Assembly (NCBI GenBank): GCA_035380245.1
Contig: DAOSXA010000002.1
Location: 1,194,110-1,258,109, forward strand
Direction of reading: 5' to 3'
DNA: 64,000 bases
Source: Candidatus Zixiibacteriota bacterium
GTDB lineage: Bacteria; Zixibacteria; MSB-5A5; GN15; FEB-12
The stretch's first letter is position 1, and each line of letters opens with the position of its first letter. The translations under genes and the position numbers were made by a program. Shown piece after piece: positions 33,679 to 41,697 of the stretch. The notes beneath the pieces were generated by a model, which was not told the origin of the DNA, ran no database searches, and saw only the letters and a program-made list of their open reading frames with translations.

Positions 33679-34881
33679 CTATTCTTCATCCTCGTCTTCG
33701 TCGTCACCGGACAGATCATAGAAGACATAAGGATTGTCACGTGGAGAGGCCACCATCTCGGGCACCGGTTCGACGCCGATGGCATCGAGGAAGTTACCCA
33801 GACCGACACGCTGCATGAATTCTCCGACACGCTCACGAGCCTTGCCTTCTTCGCACCAGAGGTCCCAGATCTCCTCGACCAGTTCCTTCAGATCATCGTA
33901 CGGAGGTTCCGGCTTCCAGAACGGAATCAGCACGGACGACAGCAATGCGCCCTCGATGATCGGAGCCTTGGCGCCGAGCAGAATCGTCGCACCGCGATCT
34001 TTTCCGGGAGCCAGAGCTTTCGGCATCACGTTGATGCAGTGCATGCAGCGAACACAATAGGAATTGTCGATATGCAGCTTTTCGCCGTCCCAATCCATGC
34101 ACTTGCCGGGGCAGTTGGCGATAACATCGGACTCGATATCCAAGCCCTTATCGACATAGTTCTTTACTTCGGCCTGGTTGACCTGGATATCATCGCGCCA
34201 GGTACCGATGATCGACATGTCGGCACGAGCGATAGAGGCGACACAGTCGTTCGGACAACCGGAGAACTTGAACTTGAATTTATACGGGAAGGCCGGGCGG
34301 TGCAATTCATCCTGCCAATGCATAGTGAAATCGTAGCACATGGCCATCGTGTCGTAACAGGCCCATTCGCAACGGGACATACCACAGCAGCAACTGGGGG
34401 TACGCAGGTCGGAACCCGAACCACCAATATCGAAATCCATTTTCTGTAACTCATCGAACACCGGTTCGAGCTGCTCAGTACGAGTGCCCAGAAGCACCAG
34501 GTCGCCCGTGGAACCGTGCAGGTTCGTCAGGCCGGAACCTTTTTGCTCCCACATATCGGCGATCTTGCGCAGCACTTCGGAAGTGTAGTACCAACCGGCC
34601 GGCTGATTGACACGAATCGTGTGGAAGTGCGAGACATGCGGATATTTGTTCGGCAAGTCGGAATAACGACCGATCACGCCGCCGCCGTATCCCATTACAC
34701 CAACAATACCACCGTGTTTCCAGTGACCAATCCGCTCGTTGTAGGATTGCTCCAACTGGCCCAGAAGATCGGCGGCCATCGGACTCTTTTCGGCCGCGAC
34801 CTTAATCTCCTTCACAAAACTTGGCCATGCGCCCTTTTCGAGCTCATCAAGTTTCGGAGTTTTCGGAAGTTCGTTCGCCAT
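33679..34881 (-). CDS. dsrA: dissimilatory sulfite reductase alpha subunit
   Basis: Alpha subunit of DsrAB, 400 aa, slightly short against Desulfovibrio DsrA. It has the siroheme-cluster motifs CCCGMSRCEWACYD and FKFSGCPNDCVAS, and a ferredoxin domain with CPGKCMDW and CVRCMHCINVMPKAL. KHGGIVGVMGYGGGVIGRYS and FHTIRVNQPAGWYYTS are conserved. The C terminus ends in an acidic tail (DDEDEDEE). It is first gene of dsrA-B-D-N-L-C. AAGGAG precedes the ATG, and a promoter plus CRP/FNR-like palindrome lie about 140-195 bp upstream. Confidence 0.97.
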   Translation of the reverse strand: MANELPKTPKLDELEKGAWPSFVKEIKVAAEKSPMAADLLGQLEQSYNERIGHWKHGGIVGVMGYGGGVIGRYSDLPNKYPHVSHFHTIRVNQPAGWYYTSEVLRKIADMWEQKGSGLTNLHGSTGDLVLLGTRTEQLEPVFDELQKMDFDIGGSGSDLRTPSCCCGMSRCEWACYDTMAMCYDFTMHWQDELHRPAFPYKFKFKFSGCPNDCVASIARADMSIIGTWRDDIQVNQAEVKNYVDKGLDIESDVIANCPGKCMDWDGEKLHIDNSYCVRCMHCINVMPKALAPGKDRGATILLGAKAPIIEGALLSSVLIPFWKPEPPYDDLKELVEEIWDLWCEEGKARERVGEFMQRVGLGNFLDAIGVEPVPEMVASPRDNPYVFYDLSGDDEDEDEE

Positions 34882-35018
34882 TGTAACTCCTTAATTCAGA
34901 TACACTGTGTATACCCATTCTTCTTAATCTTCGAAACGAAAATGGTTGATCCACCCCCGTGTTTTTTTGGCTCAACCCTCATCAAGAGAAATACCACCGT
35001 TTTTATCTCTTATCGGCC

Positions 35019-35036
35019 TTGTTACTTTATTCACTT
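35019..35036. promoter_or_regulatory. CRP/FNR-like palindrome downstream of the dsrA promoter
   Basis: TTGTTA-CTTTAT-TCACTT matches TTGTTA-N6-TCACAA at 10 of 12 half-site positions. It lies 11 nt past the predicted -10, the same geometry as at qmoA. Confidence 0.5.
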
Positions 35037-35047
35037 AGCCAAGGTTT

Positions 35048-35076
35048 TATTTACCCAATTACGTCCAGTTAGTCAA
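35048..35076 (-). promoter_or_regulatory. sigma70-type promoter of dsrABDNLC
   Basis: Minus strand TTGACT (35076-35071), a 17-nt spacer and TAAATA (35053-35048). Confidence 0.45.
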
Positions 35077-35312
35077 GCGGAAAATGTGAAATTTTTCTTT
35101 TGCTCAAGGTCGCAGGCAGTGTTCCTCGAACCTTCTCAAGCCAAAAAGTATATGCCCGTAACCTATTAAATGTTAGTCGATTAAAAGCACCAAATAGGGG
35201 ACTAAATCGGTCCCGATAGCTGACTGAGATTTCCTCACTTTTCAAATAGAATGCATATTTCTATTTCGCATTTACGTTTTTTAAGCGTTGGAATAGATTC
35301 CCAAATTCAAAA

Positions 35313-35339
35313 AAAAGCCCCCCGAAATCGGAGGGCTTT
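35313..35339 (-). terminator. terminator of qmoAB
   Basis: Stem CAAAGCCCTCCG / CGGGGGGCTTT (one mismatch) with a short loop, followed on the minus strand by a T-rich run, just after the qmoB stop. Confidence 0.85.
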
Positions 35340-35361
35340 GTTTTTTCGACAAGTAATTGGC

Positions 35362-37599
35362 TTACATATCCTTGTATGGATTGGGACCAACCGTCTCCAT
35401 AACCTCGAGAAAATCATCGAAAATCTTCGGGATTTTGTAGTAATCGGTGATCGCCAGTTCGTGAATTTCCACACGCTCTTCTTCAAGCACAAGCTGCTTG
35501 AGCTTGTCGCGTACGTTCTCCATACGGGTATGGGCCAGTTCGGAGCCACGGACGAAATGGCACTGGTAGTCGTCGCCCTTTTTGCACCCGATCAGCAAAA
35601 CACCGTCGAAGCCGCTGGCCAGGGCATCGCCAACCCAGACTGAGTTCATCGAACCGAGGCACCGGAGCGGGATGATACGGACCATGGCGTTGTATTTCAG
35701 GCGTTGCAAACCGGCCATATCGACCGACGGCAAAGCGTCGTTTTCACAGATAAAAGCCAGAATGCGCGGCTTTTCTTCGAACTCGTCCGGCATTGAGATC
35801 GCCTTAATCTGTTGCGACATCATATTCACGCTGTAGTTCTTGAAGCTGATGATACGCTCCGGGCAGGCGCCCATGCAGATACCGCAGCGACGGCAACGGA
35901 ACGGGTTCGGTTTCGGTGTCCCCTTGTCGTCCTCGTCCAGCGTGCCGAACGGACATTCCTCGGTACAGCGCTTGCACTGCGTGCAGCGCTGCAGGAAGAA
36001 TTCCGGGATACTCAGATCGCCTGAGCGCGGATGAACCGCCTTGCCTTCGGACACGGCCTCAACCGCCTGGATCGCCTTGAGCGCTGCGCCGTAAGCGTCA
36101 TTGGCGCTGGTAGCAAGATCCATCGGTGAGCGAACCGGTCCGGCGGCATAGATTGCCGTGCGGCGTGTTTCGTACGGGAAACAGATAAAATGCGAATCCG
36201 GGAAACCGTACTTCAGCGTCGGCAGATCGGTTCCCTGACGATAGGTCAGGTTGATAATCCTGGCACCGGCTTCAGCTCCAGCCGCAGCGGATTTCTCTTT
36301 TTTCTCGCCTTCGGCGGGAGCTTCCTGAGTTGCTTCCGGCTCATCGGGGGCCTCATCGTCGACCTTGGTTGTCGGCACCATACCGGTAGCCAGTACCACC
36401 AGGTCGGCTTGAACGTTAATATCTTCGCCGAGCAGAGTTTCAGTCAGACCGATCGATATTTTGCCGTTGACCGGCTCGACCTTGTCAATCTCACCCTTGG
36501 TCAGGAAGATACCGTCATCGTTTTGAGCCTGAGCGTAGAAACGCTCCCACTGACCCGGCGAGCGCAGGTCTTTGTACAGGATATAGACTTTGCTGTTGGG
36601 AATCGCCTCGCGGACATATTTGGCCTGTTTCAGCGAAACACGGCAACAGACTGCCGAGCAGTACGGCAAATGGTCCTGATCACGCGATCCGGCGCACTGA
36701 ATAAACGCCACGCTCTCGGGAACTTTACCGTCGGACGGACGCTTGATGCCGCCGTTCTTGACCATGTCTTCCATCTGGATGTTGGTGATAACATCGGGCG
36801 ACGCACCATAGCCGAGATGCCCCAGCCTTTCGGGCGGATATTGCTTCCAGCCGGTCGCCTGCACAATCGAACCAACGCGCAGAGTCGAGCTGTCGGCACC
36901 GCTCTGAAGAGTGACATCGAACAAACCGGGCTGGCCGTCGGTCCTCTTGACCCGGGTATTCAGATGGACTTCGATATTTTCATGTTTGCCGACTGCCTCG
37001 GCTAATTTTTCATAGCCGGAGTCTTCGAGATCGGCATACGGCGGATTTTTCGGGAAAACCTTGGCGAATCGGGTAGCCCAGCCACCGAGTTTGTCGGCTT
37101 TCTCGATCAAATGGACTTTGTAACCGGCATCGGCCGCCGCTTTGGCCGCGGTCATCCCGGTGATGCCGCCGCCTACGACCATGATATCCTTCGAAGTTTC
37201 CTCGATATGAGGTTGGGGCGGCTCACAGTTCTGCATCTTGATGACGCCCATCTTGACGTAGTCTTCGGCCATCACCTGGGTGTCTTCGTCATTCGGCTCG
37301 TGTGTCCAGGTAACCCATTCACGGAGAGGAACGCGCTCGGTCATAGCGCCGTTGAAAACGAATAGTTCCGGGAAAACCCGGCCGGAGCAAGCTCCCACGA
37401 CGATCCGGTTGAGCCCTTGCTCAGCCGCCGTCGCTTCGATCATCTTGATGCCTTCTTCGGAGCAGAGCGCATCGTGGCATTTGGCCACGGCGGCGCCGCC
37501 TTCACTGGTAGCGAATTCGACGAGCTTATCGGTATCGAGGCACTGACCGATCTCACAACCTTTGCAGATAAAGCATCCAACTTTGGTTTCTACGGCCAT
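35362..37599 (-). CDS. qmoB: quinone-interacting oxidoreductase subunit QmoB
   Basis: HdrA-like FAD/Fe-S protein of 745 aa. N-terminal cysteines lie in CFICKGCEIGQC. The flavin fold is MVVGGGITGMTAAKAAADAG, with CAGSRDQDHLPYCSAVCC as in HdrA. Two ferredoxin clusters are CTQCKRCTEECPFG and CRRCGICMGACPERI. The last 140 residues are an MvhD-like [2Fe-2S] domain (RCLGSMNSVWV, LIGCKKGDDYQCHFVRG), the feature that separates QmoB from QmoA. A low-complexity Ala/Glu stretch lies near residues 410-450. It is translated 4 bp after qmoA, upstream of a terminator. Confidence 0.95.
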   Translation of the reverse strand: MAVETKVGCFICKGCEIGQCLDTDKLVEFATSEGGAAVAKCHDALCSEEGIKMIEATAAEQGLNRIVVGACSGRVFPELFVFNGAMTERVPLREWVTWTHEPNDEDTQVMAEDYVKMGVIKMQNCEPPQPHIEETSKDIMVVGGGITGMTAAKAAADAGYKVHLIEKADKLGGWATRFAKVFPKNPPYADLEDSGYEKLAEAVGKHENIEVHLNTRVKRTDGQPGLFDVTLQSGADSSTLRVGSIVQATGWKQYPPERLGHLGYGASPDVITNIQMEDMVKNGGIKRPSDGKVPESVAFIQCAGSRDQDHLPYCSAVCCRVSLKQAKYVREAIPNSKVYILYKDLRSPGQWERFYAQAQNDDGIFLTKGEIDKVEPVNGKISIGLTETLLGEDINVQADLVVLATGMVPTTKVDDEAPDEPEATQEAPAEGEKKEKSAAAGAEAGARIINLTYRQGTDLPTLKYGFPDSHFICFPYETRRTAIYAAGPVRSPMDLATSANDAYGAALKAIQAVEAVSEGKAVHPRSGDLSIPEFFLQRCTQCKRCTEECPFGTLDEDDKGTPKPNPFRCRRCGICMGACPERIISFKNYSVNMMSQQIKAISMPDEFEEKPRILAFICENDALPSVDMAGLQRLKYNAMVRIIPLRCLGSMNSVWVGDALASGFDGVLLIGCKKGDDYQCHFVRGSELAHTRMENVRDKLKQLVLEEERVEIHELAITDYYKIPKIFDDFLEVMETVGPNPYKDM

Positions 37600-37603
37600 G
37601 GTG

Positions 37604-38878
37604 TTACCTCCTTCCCGCGACGATTACCGCTTTCAGAGCCGCGCCGGTGCCGTCCTGAACCGATGCCGAGACATCGATCGGGCGGGCAGCCACGCCGATT
37701 CCGATCACGCCGTTGTTGTTGTCGGGAGCGACAAAACCGAATTCGTCGAGCCTGGTGCCAAGCGGCGGCGGATTGTCGACATTACTCGGCACCATGCCGG
37801 TGGCCAGAACAGCCATGTCGACTTCGGTCTTGGTCATCTCACCGGTGAGCGTGTTTTCGGCCTCGAGAATCACATTGCCGTTGGAGCATTCGGTGATCCG
37901 GGCCACTTTACCGCGATGGAAGTGGAACTTCTCATCAGCCTGCCGGGCTACGTAGAAATCTTCCCAGCGTCCGGGTGAGCGGACATCGATGTAGAACAAG
38001 TGAATTTCCGCATCAGGATACTGTTCACGCACATAAGTAGCCTGTTTCATCGAGGCCATGCAGCAGATCGTGCTGCAATACGGCAGATGGTTTTCATCGC
38101 GCGAACCGGCACACTGAACGAAACCGATCGTGCTGATCTCTTTGCCGTCCGAGGGCCGCTGAATCTTGCCCTGAGTCGGGCCGCTCTGGGAGGCGAGGCG
38201 TTCCATTACCACGTTCTGGATAACGTTCTTGATCTTGCCGCCGCCGAGGTTCTCGAGTTTTTCCATGTCGTAGGGCTTCCAACCGGTAGCCCAAACGATC
38301 GCGCCGACTTTAGCCGTGATCGTACGCGGCTGCATGTCGAGGTCGATCGCGCCGTAGGGACAAGCCTCAGCCACCTTTTTCATGCCGGGATCGGCAACGA
38401 ATTTGGGATCGACGACATAGCGCGGCGGGTAGGCCAAGAGGTGCGGCAGATAGACTGCCTTGGTTTTATCCAGGCCGTAGTTGAAATCGCTGTCTCGTTC
38501 GATTTCACAAACCTTTTCGCAATCGCCGCAGCCGGTGCATTTTTCATTGACGAAACGGGGCGATATTTTGAGAGTGACCTCGAAATTACCCGGCTCGCCG
38601 GTGACGTTTTCCACCTCGGTCAGCGTCAGAACGCGGACATGCTCATTGCCGCGGATACGCTTGAGATTGATCTCGATACCGCAGGTGGGCGGACACATTT
38701 TCGGGAAGTACTGAAACATTCGAGCCACACGTCCGCCAATGCTCGGATCCTTCTCGACGAGAATGACATCCTTGCCGATTTCGGCGGATTCGATGGCTGT
38801 TGTCATCCCGGCAACGCCGCCGCCGACAATGAGAGTGTCGGCAGTGATCTGGCTATCGACCGGTTCGAATAACGCCAT
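37604..38878 (-). CDS. qmoA: quinone-interacting oxidoreductase subunit QmoA
   Basis: HdrA-like flavoprotein of 424 aa. FAD fold DTLIVGGGVAGMTTAIESAE, IGGRVARMFQYFPKMCPPTC with the QmoA Cys pair, one ferredoxin-type motif CTGCGDCEKVCEIE, and CAGSRDENHLPYCSTICC. The ATG at 38878 is chosen because AAGGAG precedes it by 7 nt; the earlier in-frame TTG has no site. It is first gene of qmoAB, with the promoter and regulatory palindrome about 75-130 bp upstream. QmoC is encoded separately at 10179-11351. Confidence 0.95.
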   Translation of the reverse strand: MALFEPVDSQITADTLIVGGGVAGMTTAIESAEIGKDVILVEKDPSIGGRVARMFQYFPKMCPPTCGIEINLKRIRGNEHVRVLTLTEVENVTGEPGNFEVTLKISPRFVNEKCTGCGDCEKVCEIERDSDFNYGLDKTKAVYLPHLLAYPPRYVVDPKFVADPGMKKVAEACPYGAIDLDMQPRTITAKVGAIVWATGWKPYDMEKLENLGGGKIKNVIQNVVMERLASQSGPTQGKIQRPSDGKEISTIGFVQCAGSRDENHLPYCSTICCMASMKQATYVREQYPDAEIHLFYIDVRSPGRWEDFYVARQADEKFHFHRGKVARITECSNGNVILEAENTLTGEMTKTEVDMAVLATGMVPSNVDNPPPLGTRLDEFGFVAPDNNNGVIGIGVAARPIDVSASVQDGTGAALKAVIVAGRR

Positions 38879-38951
38879 ACTCAACTCCTTTATCTAACAC
38901 TGCATGCGTATTTTCAAACCAAACTAATCTGGTTATGTTATTTTTCGCAGA

Positions 38952-38969
38952 TTGTGAAATTATTAACAA
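38952..38969. promoter_or_regulatory. CRP/FNR-like palindrome at qmoAB
   Basis: TTGTGA-AATTAT-TAACAA, identical half-sites to the qmoC site. It begins 11 nt past the predicted -10 of qmoAB, as at dsrA. Confidence 0.62.
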
Positions 38970-38980
38970 ACCACCGGGTG

Positions 38981-39009
38981 AAGATAATGTGTGTCTTAAA
39001 AGCTGTCAA
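38981..39009 (-). promoter_or_regulatory. sigma70-type promoter of qmoAB
   Basis: Minus strand TTGACA (39009-39004), a 17-nt spacer and TATCTT (38986-38981). Predicted start near 38974. Confidence 0.58.
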
Positions 39010-39278
39010 GAGGTTTGAAGATCAAAAGATATGCTCCCCTCGAAAAGTATGGGGGGAGTTTTTGGGGGAAACAGAGAACTTGTCAGTACTTATGCCACCT
39101 TTTCAGCACCACTAAGTTAGCAGAGGGCTTTATATTTTCCATACATTTTTATAATGTTCCGCATAGCACTATAACAAGTGGGCAATTTCAAATCCCCCCC
39201 TCAATTCCCTTTGACAAAAATCGATATTCGACACTATATTAATCAGAACATATACCGCAGCAGACATGCGGAGGGATT

Positions 39279-40550
39279 GTGCGATTGTCAACGTTTGGGC
39301 CGTCGTGGCTAATTGCAGTTGTTGTCGCCGGTTCGGCGCCGTCGCAAACGGTGCTGGACCTGAATGCGGTCTATTGCTCCCATGCCGACACCATTCTCCC
39401 GGTTGAAATCCCATCGATATACTGGGACAGCAGCCAAACCGATCGTTTTGCAGCGATTCATCCCTCCGTGGTCGATTTCACCCTCCCCTGGAACGGTTTC
39501 CGTTTCTGGATGGCCATGACTCCCTACGACAGCGGTCTAAGCGAACATGAGAATCCATGCCTGCGAGTGAGTCAGGATGGAACGGAATGGATAGCGCTGC
39601 CCGGCTGTAACGATCCGCTGTTTACCACGGCTGATGTTATCTGGGCATCCTCCGGTATCGGACTGGACACCGCCACCTACCTGTCCGATCCCCGGCTTGA
39701 ACGTGATCCCGATGGAAGTCTCTGGCTGATGTTTCGCGCTACCTGGTTTGAGGGATTCGTGGTTCTCCCCCATAGCGCTCTGCTGATCAGTCATTCTTAC
39801 AACGGTGTCGACTGGTCCAAACCGGCTCTCATCTGTGAGCCTGCTTGTGACGTCTCGCTGATGAGCCCATCGTTCATGATCAATACTAATGAAAGCTGGA
39901 CGATCTGGACCATCAACGGCCCGGTGATGGATGTTTTATCTCAACCCTTCCATTATCAATTACAACGTTACCGCTATATCCCGATGGAAAACAACCTCGA
40001 GTTGCTGTCCGTCTGTGATGAGACACCATCTCTTTGGCACATGGATTTCACGAAGGTTGACGCCACCTGTCTGATAGCCTTCATGACTATGCTGCCGAAC
40101 TACGACCTCTTTGCGGCACAATCCCTTGACGGGGGAGTTAGCTGGGAAGTTGCCGATCAACCGTTGTTACAGGGAACCGGAATTCCCGGGACATTCAATC
40201 GACAGCTCTATAAAAGTTGCGGATTGATCAACCTGCGCCGATATGGGGCAGCTTTGACGTTATATTATGGCACCTGGCAGGGTGGCGCACCGGATGGTAT
40301 CGCCTATACTCAAACATTTATCCCGTATTTTGGGGCCGGCCCCTGTCTTGACCTGAACCACGACGGCGAAGGACCGGACATCTCCGATCTAATGGTCCTG
40401 GTCAACTATATGTTTCTTGGCGCCGGGCCGCCCCAGCCGCTCACACTGGCCGATGTGGACACCAACGGCAGTTGTGGTGATATCTCCGATTTAGTTTGTC
40501 TCGTGACCTTCATGTTTCAAGACGGTCCCCTTCCCCCTGCCTGCCGGTAG
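39279..40550 (+). CDS. secreted beta-propeller-like protein with dockerin-like tail
   Basis: Protein of 423 aa with a signal peptide (RLSTFGPSWLIAVVVAGS). The main domain has recurrent propeller-like motifs: SDPRLERDPDGSLWLMFRA, SHSYNGVDWSKPALI and SLDGGVSWEVADQPLL resemble sialidase/GH43-type five-bladed propeller blades and Asp-box-like turns. Catalytic residues cannot be assigned. The C terminus has dockerin-like repeats GEGPDISDLMVLVNYMFLGA and GDISDLVCLVTFMF. GTG start with GGAGGG just upstream. Possible glycan binding or hydrolysis is inference. Confidence 0.65.
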   Translation: MRLSTFGPSWLIAVVVAGSAPSQTVLDLNAVYCSHADTILPVEIPSIYWDSSQTDRFAAIHPSVVDFTLPWNGFRFWMAMTPYDSGLSEHENPCLRVSQDGTEWIALPGCNDPLFTTADVIWASSGIGLDTATYLSDPRLERDPDGSLWLMFRATWFEGFVVLPHSALLISHSYNGVDWSKPALICEPACDVSLMSPSFMINTNESWTIWTINGPVMDVLSQPFHYQLQRYRYIPMENNLELLSVCDETPSLWHMDFTKVDATCLIAFMTMLPNYDLFAAQSLDGGVSWEVADQPLLQGTGIPGTFNRQLYKSCGLINLRRYGAALTLYYGTWQGGAPDGIAYTQTFIPYFGAGPCLDLNHDGEGPDISDLMVLVNYMFLGAGPPQPLTLADVDTNGSCGDISDLVCLVTFMFQDGPLPPACR

Positions 40551-40610
40551 TACTTATCATTTGTCTGAACTTCAGATCACCATTCTCCGGCCCGTATTAT
40601 TTTGGCGCCC

Positions 40611-41456
40611 TTACTCCGCGTCCGTTGTCTTCACGGTGAATTTCACCTTGGTGCTGAGCGTTGATCCGAACCCCCGCCCGGTAACGGCTGCGGGAATAGT
40701 CATATCCGAAAGCAATTCAACCAGACTGATGTTTTTGTTATTTCTGTCGTAGACTACTTCACCGCTGCCCGCGAGTAATAGTCCGATATCGTTAAAATCA
40801 ACACCATCGGCGCCGCTCAACGCCTGGTCGATGCTGAATCGGGCTATATTGTCGTCATATTCATCGAGAGTGTAAACCGTTTCCATACTCGCCGATGAGG
40901 CTTCCGGAAACGGAAGATTCAACGGCATCGAGTACGAGAAAGTCTCCCCTTTCTCGATCGCATCCGTCGGGAATGCGACCGAATTGATCAATTGCACCAC
41001 CATCCCTTTGGCGAGGGTTATCAGTACAGGATCGATTCCCTCGACGGCATCGAGAACAACTTCACCGTTGAAATACGATCCCGAAGTCTCCAGGGCACTG
41101 TCCAGCGACGCCGGAAGTCCCGCCTCGACGGTGTCTCCATTCACAATTTGAACGTTTTCAGTGGCCTCGAGCCGCACAACCAGCGGCAGGCGGCCTTCCG
41201 CATCCACGACACCGGTTATTACCGTCGCCAATGAATGGGTCGTCTGCATCATGTCCATCGAACCCATCACTTCAGCCATTGTAAGACCGGCGCTGTCGGT
41301 ACTGTCGACGTCAAAGATGCTATTTACCTCAGCCCAGGACTCTGTCTGGTAAAGTTTGTTCTCGAGAATTTCGTTTTCACATACGATTCCACTGTCGCTG
41401 CCGCCGCACGACATCAACAACCCCAGCAAAGAAAGCAGGAATAAAGCTCGGCGCAT
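40611..41456 (-). CDS. predicted lipoprotein of unknown function
   Basis: 281 aa with a lipoprotein signal (RRALFLLSLLGLLMSC, lipobox LMSC). The mature protein has beta-strand-like segments such as RLPLVVRLEATENVQIVNGD and ISLVELLSDMTIPAAVTGRG and no catalytic motif. ATG at 41456 is preferred because GGAG lies 5 nt upstream; an in-frame GTG 6 bp earlier is an alternative. It resembles the general architecture of DUF6263-like lipoproteins, but this is weak. It converges with the dockerin gene at 39279-40550. Confidence 0.6.
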   Translation of the reverse strand: MRRALFLLSLLGLLMSCGGSDSGIVCENEILENKLYQTESWAEVNSIFDVDSTDSAGLTMAEVMGSMDMMQTTHSLATVITGVVDAEGRLPLVVRLEATENVQIVNGDTVEAGLPASLDSALETSGSYFNGEVVLDAVEGIDPVLITLAKGMVVQLINSVAFPTDAIEKGETFSYSMPLNLPFPEASSASMETVYTLDEYDDNIARFSIDQALSGADGVDFNDIGLLLAGSGEVVYDRNNKNISLVELLSDMTIPAAVTGRGFGSTLSTKVKFTVKTTDAE

Positions 41457-41697
41457 TCTCACTCCGTTCGTTTGACCGCACCCGCCGTCGTTTCACGTAT
41501 TTTTTACCAAGCTAGCTTTATCCGGGAGTTAAGTCAAGCGAGTGCGATGATTTACTTACGTATGATCATACTCAATCCTATGGTGTCACAACGATCATGT
41601 CAGTTTGCTCCTCTTTCGGTATTTTAGAAATTGTCTTTCGGCAGTTAACAACCCATCTTGTGGAACAAAGCGATTATCGAAACCGAGCGAGGATAGA

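Larger units (their letters stand above)
34882..35361. other. dsrA upstream region
   Basis: About 480 bp between qmoB (3' end) and dsrA. It holds the qmoB terminator (35313-35339), a promoter for dsrA (35048-35076), a CRP/FNR-like palindrome (35019-35036) and a roughly 160-nt leader. No gene is seen. Confidence 0.7.
38879..39278. other. qmoA upstream region
   Basis: About 400 bp of AT-rich sequence between qmoA and a divergent dockerin gene, with the qmoA promoter and regulatory palindrome. The right half holds T-rich tracts and no recognised element. Confidence 0.65.

Noticed and set aside
32583..33818. 411-codon frame opposite dsrB and the dsrA 3' end
   Set aside because: Spans two conserved genes in antisense; no plausible start signal.
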